From positions 1 to 64,000 of the forward strand of contig NZ_FUYS01000014.1 in the NCBI RefSeq assembly GCF_900168055.1: 64,000 nucleotides of DNA, read 5' to 3'. Positions 61,100-64,000 of the stretch are shown piece by piece. Below the pieces are notes generated by a model. It had not been told where the DNA came from, searched no databases, and was given only the letters and a program-made list of their open reading frames with translations. The position numbers and the translations under genes were made by a program. Each line of letters opens with the position of its first letter. Position 1 is the stretch's first letter. The DNA is from Parapedobacter luteus (GTDB lineage Bacteria; Bacteroidota; Bacteroidia; Sphingobacteriales; Sphingobacteriaceae).

Positions 61100-61894
61100 T
61101 TAATTCACCATCGTATTCGGTGCGGTCTGCCCCGAGCTCGCCTTTTCATTTTGCGCCAGCATCGTTTTTGAACGCTGGCGTTCATGATTTTTCAGCACAC
61201 TACTGTTGGCCATGTATTCTTCACTTCCTGCATAAATAAAAAGCAATGACCCATTCTTAATGGTATCAATGATTGGCCGATTCAGCGCTCTGGGCAACGC
61301 TGGACAACCATAGCTTCTCCCCAGTCTCCCAGTAGCACGTATCACGTCTTCGCTGCAATAGTCTGCACCGTGGATGACTACCGCCCGGGCCATCGCCTGA
61401 TCATTGATGCCGCGCTCCAAGCCGGTCAGCCGAAGGGAATAGCCATTGCCCCCTTGATAGGTTGCATCGGTCAGATAAAACCCGAGCGAACTTTGCAAAG
61501 AACCATGTTTATTGGAAAATTTAGTAGCGTATTTCCCTCCACTGTTACGGCCGTGGGAAACGATGGTATGAAACAGCATTTTTTTGTTTTTCATATCCAA
61601 CACATACATTCTTTTTTCCGTGGAAGGCCGAGTAAAGTCGATTACGGTAAGAATATCTTTATTTTTTGCCGGAATTGTTTTATAACCGATCATCGCTTGC
61701 TCAAAAGCCTCATAGTCAAGAATGGATTGGAGGTTCAAGCTGTCGTAGAGTCTTTGGGTTTCCGAAAATTCGGGTGATGGAATCACTGAATCGATGGGTT
61801 TGGTTTCTTTGTTTTCCGCTTTATTAACGTGAGATGGATGAAAGCCTAAGCCTGCAACAACCGCAACTATCATCATCAGCATCAACTTATTCAT
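61100..61894 (-). CDS. Murein L,D-transpeptidase catalytic domain family protein
   Basis: 264 residues from ATG 61894. The N-terminus is a signal segment (LMLMMIVAVVAGLGF). The catalytic domain has SHGRNSGG, FYLTDATYQGGNGYSLRL, ARAVVIHGADYC and the active-site region GRSYGCPALPRAL with nucleophile Cys. This PF13645-type family forms or edits 3-3 or lipoprotein crosslinks in peptidoglycan, or resembles enzymes that do. The C-terminus (KTMLAQNEKASSG) is a disordered tail. The next gene upstream on the strand is another L,D-transpeptidase, 65 bp away. Confidence 0.9.
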   Translation of the reverse strand: MNKLMLMMIVAVVAGLGFHPSHVNKAENKETKPIDSVIPSPEFSETQRLYDSLNLQSILDYEAFEQAMIGYKTIPAKNKDILTVIDFTRPSTEKRMYVLDMKNKKMLFHTIVSHGRNSGGKYATKFSNKHGSLQSSLGFYLTDATYQGGNGYSLRLTGLERGINDQAMARAVVIHGADYCSEDVIRATGRLGRSYGCPALPRALNRPIIDTIKNGSLLFIYAGSEEYMANSSVLKNHERQRSKTMLAQNEKASSGQTAPNTMVN

Positions 61895-61959
61895 AGGCAC
61901 ACTTCTTTACGTCAGCTACAAAGTTAGCAATAATATAAATAGCCAAATGTTAAATAATG

Positions 61960-62991
61960 TCAATCAATGACGATGATTAACGATTGGAAGGTCTTTGCCC
62001 AATCGTAAATAAACTTGGCATGCGAAGACGCATTACGCACGCACATGTGTGATCGGGGTACAGTACCCAAGGTAGCGCTGTACTCGATGATGCTGGCGTC
62101 GGGGTGCTGTGTAGGGACTCCATGGATGTATCCGCCGTTGGTAAAACGGCTTGCATGTGGCGCATAGCCCTGTATGGTTTTAGTTCCATCTTTCAAGTAT
62201 AACATTTTTGGTTTCTTTTCCTGTAGCACAAAGATACCAACCGGGGTCTCCATCGAGTATGGAGGCTTATGCACCCCCGACGTGGCCGGGTTCATGCTCA
62301 ATATCCGCCAAGACGCTTCTTCGGAACGTTCGATGGTGCAGATATTTTGATTGGTCACATCCACCACAATGACATGGTGAAACGTCACGGTGTCGCCAAT
62401 GACCTTTACATATCTTTTGGGCACTTCCCAGGTACCTTCGAAAGATATACCCGTTATCTTGACCATCGGGATGGTGTCACTGCTCAACAATTCAACCAAC
62501 GAACCGTCCCGGCCGTATATGATGGGAACATCGCTATTGCCTTCGCGATACAGCGGCACGGACTGGTAGCGCTCGGTCCCCAGTGTGTCAGATACGCGCT
62601 TGTAGGCATTCCGTACGTAGTTTGCCACAACGGGCGCTTCGCCGTTTCTGTTTTTATAATTCTGCAATACCGCATATTGCTTGTTACCTCGTTGAAAATT
62701 ATCCACATACGCAAGTTTCTCCTTGATTTTATCCCATTGGAATACCCGAACCGTATCCTTGTAAGGATACTCATCGGCAAGTGTATATTGATCATAGGCC
62801 AGATCTTTGGAAAGTTGGATATCATCAGCCGTCCGTGGGCGCCTGCGCTCCTCTTCTTCGGCTAATCTTACTTGTTCTAATGAATCTGCTTTTCGCCTTT
62901 CCGCTTCATCCTGTGAATTCTCGCGCTGATGGTTGCATGAAAAAATAAACGGTACAACAAAGAAAATGACTGGATACAAAAATAATCTCAT
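61960..62991 (-). CDS. L,D-transpeptidase (YkuD-like) lipoprotein
   Basis: 343 residues from ATG 62991 (ATG 63015 possible). The lipoprotein signal ends PFIFSCNH. A charged linker, RRKADSLEQVRLAEEEERRR, precedes the body. The YkuD domain is at the C-terminus: GGYIHGVPTQ supplies the His-Gly, and the nucleophile Cys is in PRSHMCVRNAS. The usual SHGC is SHMC here, with Met in place of Gly. The last residues SLIIVID close the domain. It probably crosslinks peptidoglycan at the outer-membrane side. A TATCTTTG box (63029-63036) lies upstream. Confidence 0.88.
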   Translation of the reverse strand: MRLFLYPVIFFVVPFIFSCNHQRENSQDEAERRKADSLEQVRLAEEEERRRPRTADDIQLSKDLAYDQYTLADEYPYKDTVRVFQWDKIKEKLAYVDNFQRGNKQYAVLQNYKNRNGEAPVVANYVRNAYKRVSDTLGTERYQSVPLYREGNSDVPIIYGRDGSLVELLSSDTIPMVKITGISFEGTWEVPKRYVKVIGDTVTFHHVIVVDVTNQNICTIERSEEASWRILSMNPATSGVHKPPYSMETPVGIFVLQEKKPKMLYLKDGTKTIQGYAPHASRFTNGGYIHGVPTQHPDASIIEYSATLGTVPRSHMCVRNASSHAKFIYDWAKTFQSLIIVID

Positions 62992-63028
62992 ATAGTTAAA
63001 CAAATTTGGCACCATCGATGCATATTAT

Positions 63029-63036
63029 CAAAGATA
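63029..63036 (-). promoter_or_regulatory. -7 box TATCTTTG of the L,D-transpeptidase gene
   Basis: A perfect TAnnTTTG match on the minus strand, 13 bases before ATG 63015 and 37 before ATG 62991. Confidence 0.6.
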
Positions 63037-63174
63037 TATAAAAGGTTTGCGTTCATTCCAATTGCCACTAAAAGTGTACCTTTTAAAAAAAATATTCCGA
63101 ACTTGTCCAATGATAACCGTATCAATCCTTATTCAATTGTAATTCGTATATTCAATCGTTTAACATCAAAGACC

Positions 63175-63522
63175 ATGAAAGAGTTTATGTTTCTTTTTCG
63201 TTTGCCCTTTAATACCGACGAAAGTGAGGTGACCCCTGAAAAAATGCAGGAGCTTGGCAAAAAATGGAATGACTGGGTAGGCAGTATCGCGGCGCAAGGA
63301 AAAGTGGTAAACGCCGGCCCCCGGCTCGAATCTACAGGCAAAGTGCTGAAAAAAAGTGGCGTGGTGACCGATGGCCCTTTTGTAGAGGTGCACGAAATGC
63401 TGGGCGGCTTTCTGCGGATTAAGGCCGATAACCTGGAAGAAGCCACAACGCTGGCCCACGGGTGCCCCGCCATCGATCAGGGCGGCAGTGTTGAGATTAG
63501 GCCTGTGTACGAACAACATTAA
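63175..63522 (+). CDS. YCII-related DGPF-domain protein
   Basis: 115 residues from ATG 63175; upstream TTG codons would add an unrelated tail. The DGPF signature is in SGVVTDGPFVEVHEMLGGF, and MFLFRLPFN and GCPAIDQGGSVEIRPV are family-like. The fold is the ferredoxin-like dimer of YciI. It lies 46 bp before an ECF sigma gene of the group known to be encoded beside DGPF proteins (ECF42). It may be a regulator or partner of that sigma factor rather than an enzyme. Confidence 0.88.
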   Translation: MKEFMFLFRLPFNTDESEVTPEKMQELGKKWNDWVGSIAAQGKVVNAGPRLESTGKVLKKSGVVTDGPFVEVHEMLGGFLRIKADNLEEATTLAHGCPAIDQGGSVEIRPVYEQH

Positions 63523-63568
63523 ATAAATAAATCAAAACCGGCGGTTTGCCCGCAGGTTTTTGCAGTTG

Positions 63569-64000
63569 ATGATGGATAACGACACCGGAATTATTGCAAA
63601 TTTGTTCCGCGAGGAATTTTCCAAAATGGTCGCTGTGATTAGCAAACGGTACGGTTTGCAGCACATCGAAACCGCGGAAGACCTTGTCAGTGAAACGTTT
63701 GCAACAGCGGCTGAATCTTGGAAGGAGGGCGGGCTACCACCCAACCCCACTGCGTGGCTCTATACCGTTGCTAAACAAAAAACAATTCACTACTTCCGTA
63801 GGAACAGAATCTTAGCGGACAAAGTCATCCCCCAATGGGAAAGCAAGTTGGAAATGGCGGAAGAAATGGCTGAGGTAAATTTTTCTACGCAGCAAATAAA
63901 AGACAGCCAATTGCAAATGCTCTTTGTTGTTTGTAATCCAGCCATTGCCAGCGAAGCGCAAATAGGCTTAGCGTTGCGGATACTCTGTGGCTTCAGCATC
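63569..64000 (+). CDS. ECF sigma factor, ECF42-like, partial (runs off the right edge)
   Basis: 144 codons are present with no stop. Sigma region 2 is seen in FSKMVAVISKRYGLQHIETA, EDLVSETFATAAESW and NPTAWLYTVAKQKTIHYFRR. The following QMLFVVCNPAIASEAQIGLA matches the mid-segment of the large ECF sigma factors with a C-terminal SnoaL- or TPR-like extension (DUF6596 group), in which the sequence normally reads LxxxCxHPAL. Context with the DGPF gene supports ECF42. Two ATGs at 63569 and 63572 are both possible. Confidence 0.85.
   Translation, partial: MMDNDTGIIANLFREEFSKMVAVISKRYGLQHIETAEDLVSETFATAAESWKEGGLPPNPTAWLYTVAKQKTIHYFRRNRILADKVIPQWESKLEMAEEMAEVNFSTQQIKDSQLQMLFVVCNPAIASEAQIGLALRILCGFSI

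Noticed and set aside
1..64000. CRISPR arrays, insertion sequences, integrases or phage genes
   Set aside because: I saw no regularly spaced repeats, transposase or recombinase motifs, or target-site duplications; the inverted repeats found are single and short.

Overview
The window is a gene-dense stretch of a Bacteroidota chromosome, most likely from the Sphingobacteriaceae, of a moderate-GC Parapedobacter/Olivibacter type. The genus is an inference. The phylum call rests on what can be read: many genes follow a TAnnTTTG -7 box instead of a Shine-Dalgarno site. Family markers include PorX, fused LpxC/FabZ, DUF5686, GLPGLI, outer-membrane beta-barrel receptors with carboxypeptidase-like N-domains, LytS/LytTR pairs, TlpA-like thioredoxins and DUF4407. 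I see no transposase, integrase, CRISPR array, rRNA or tRNA, so the window reads as core chromosome with some accessory loci.

Layout. 0-6.7 kb: a partial secreted carboxypeptidase-regulatory-domain protein, two tandem glucosaminidase/LysM proteins behind an O-methyltransferase, a DUF5686 outer-membrane protein, and a QueD-like/FolE pterin pair. 6.8-12.9 kb: TruA, a degenerate thioredoxin-like lipoprotein, an MsbA-like ABC exporter and an M3 peptidase. 13.1-17.4 kb: an aldo/keto reductase divergent from an HxlR regulator, a PQQ-type sorbosone dehydrogenase with an overlapping cytochrome c, and a NIPSNAP protein. 17.5-30.2 kb: a signalling region with a TonB receptor, a secreted helical-repeat protein, a LytS/LytTR pair, a small GG-leader cysteine-rich peptide, a GLPGLI protein, DUF4407, a second histidine kinase/LytTR pair with a TlpA-type thioredoxin encoded between them, and a TolC protein. 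30.2-38.2 kb (minus strand): an S9 peptidase, an orphan ABC ATPase, an ECF sigma/anti-sigma/beta-barrel set, TsaE and the type IX secretion regulator PorX. 38.3-44.9 kb: an HD hydrolase, the lipid A operon lpxD-lpxC/fabZ-lpxA-ABC ATPase, EF-P and 5-formyl-THF cyclo-ligase. 45.2-54.4 kb: a SerB-like phosphatase carrying SerA remnants, an epimerase, a degenerate ureohydrolase, RmuC, an AEC transporter, a Tat-exported aminotransferase and FabF. 54.5-64 kb: a GLPGLI/beta-barrel pair, a gene remnant, a phosphocholine-type phospholipase C, a small membrane protein, two L,D-transpeptidases, and a DGPF protein followed by a partial ECF sigma factor.

The most interesting locus is about 20.5-28.7 kb. 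Two LytTR two-component systems flank a 66-residue GG-leader peptide with six cysteines. The peptide's promoter carries a 21-bp-period direct repeat of the kind LytTR proteins bind, just upstream of a -33/-7 promoter. Other leads are a set of genes whose start codon lies 3-6 nt after the -7 box (predicted leaderless mRNAs), a SerB-SerA chimera lacking the NAD domain, an EF-P with Asn at the modified tip position, a Tat-exported HisC-like enzyme, and a previously unlisted reading-frame remnant at 58.3-58.5 kb.
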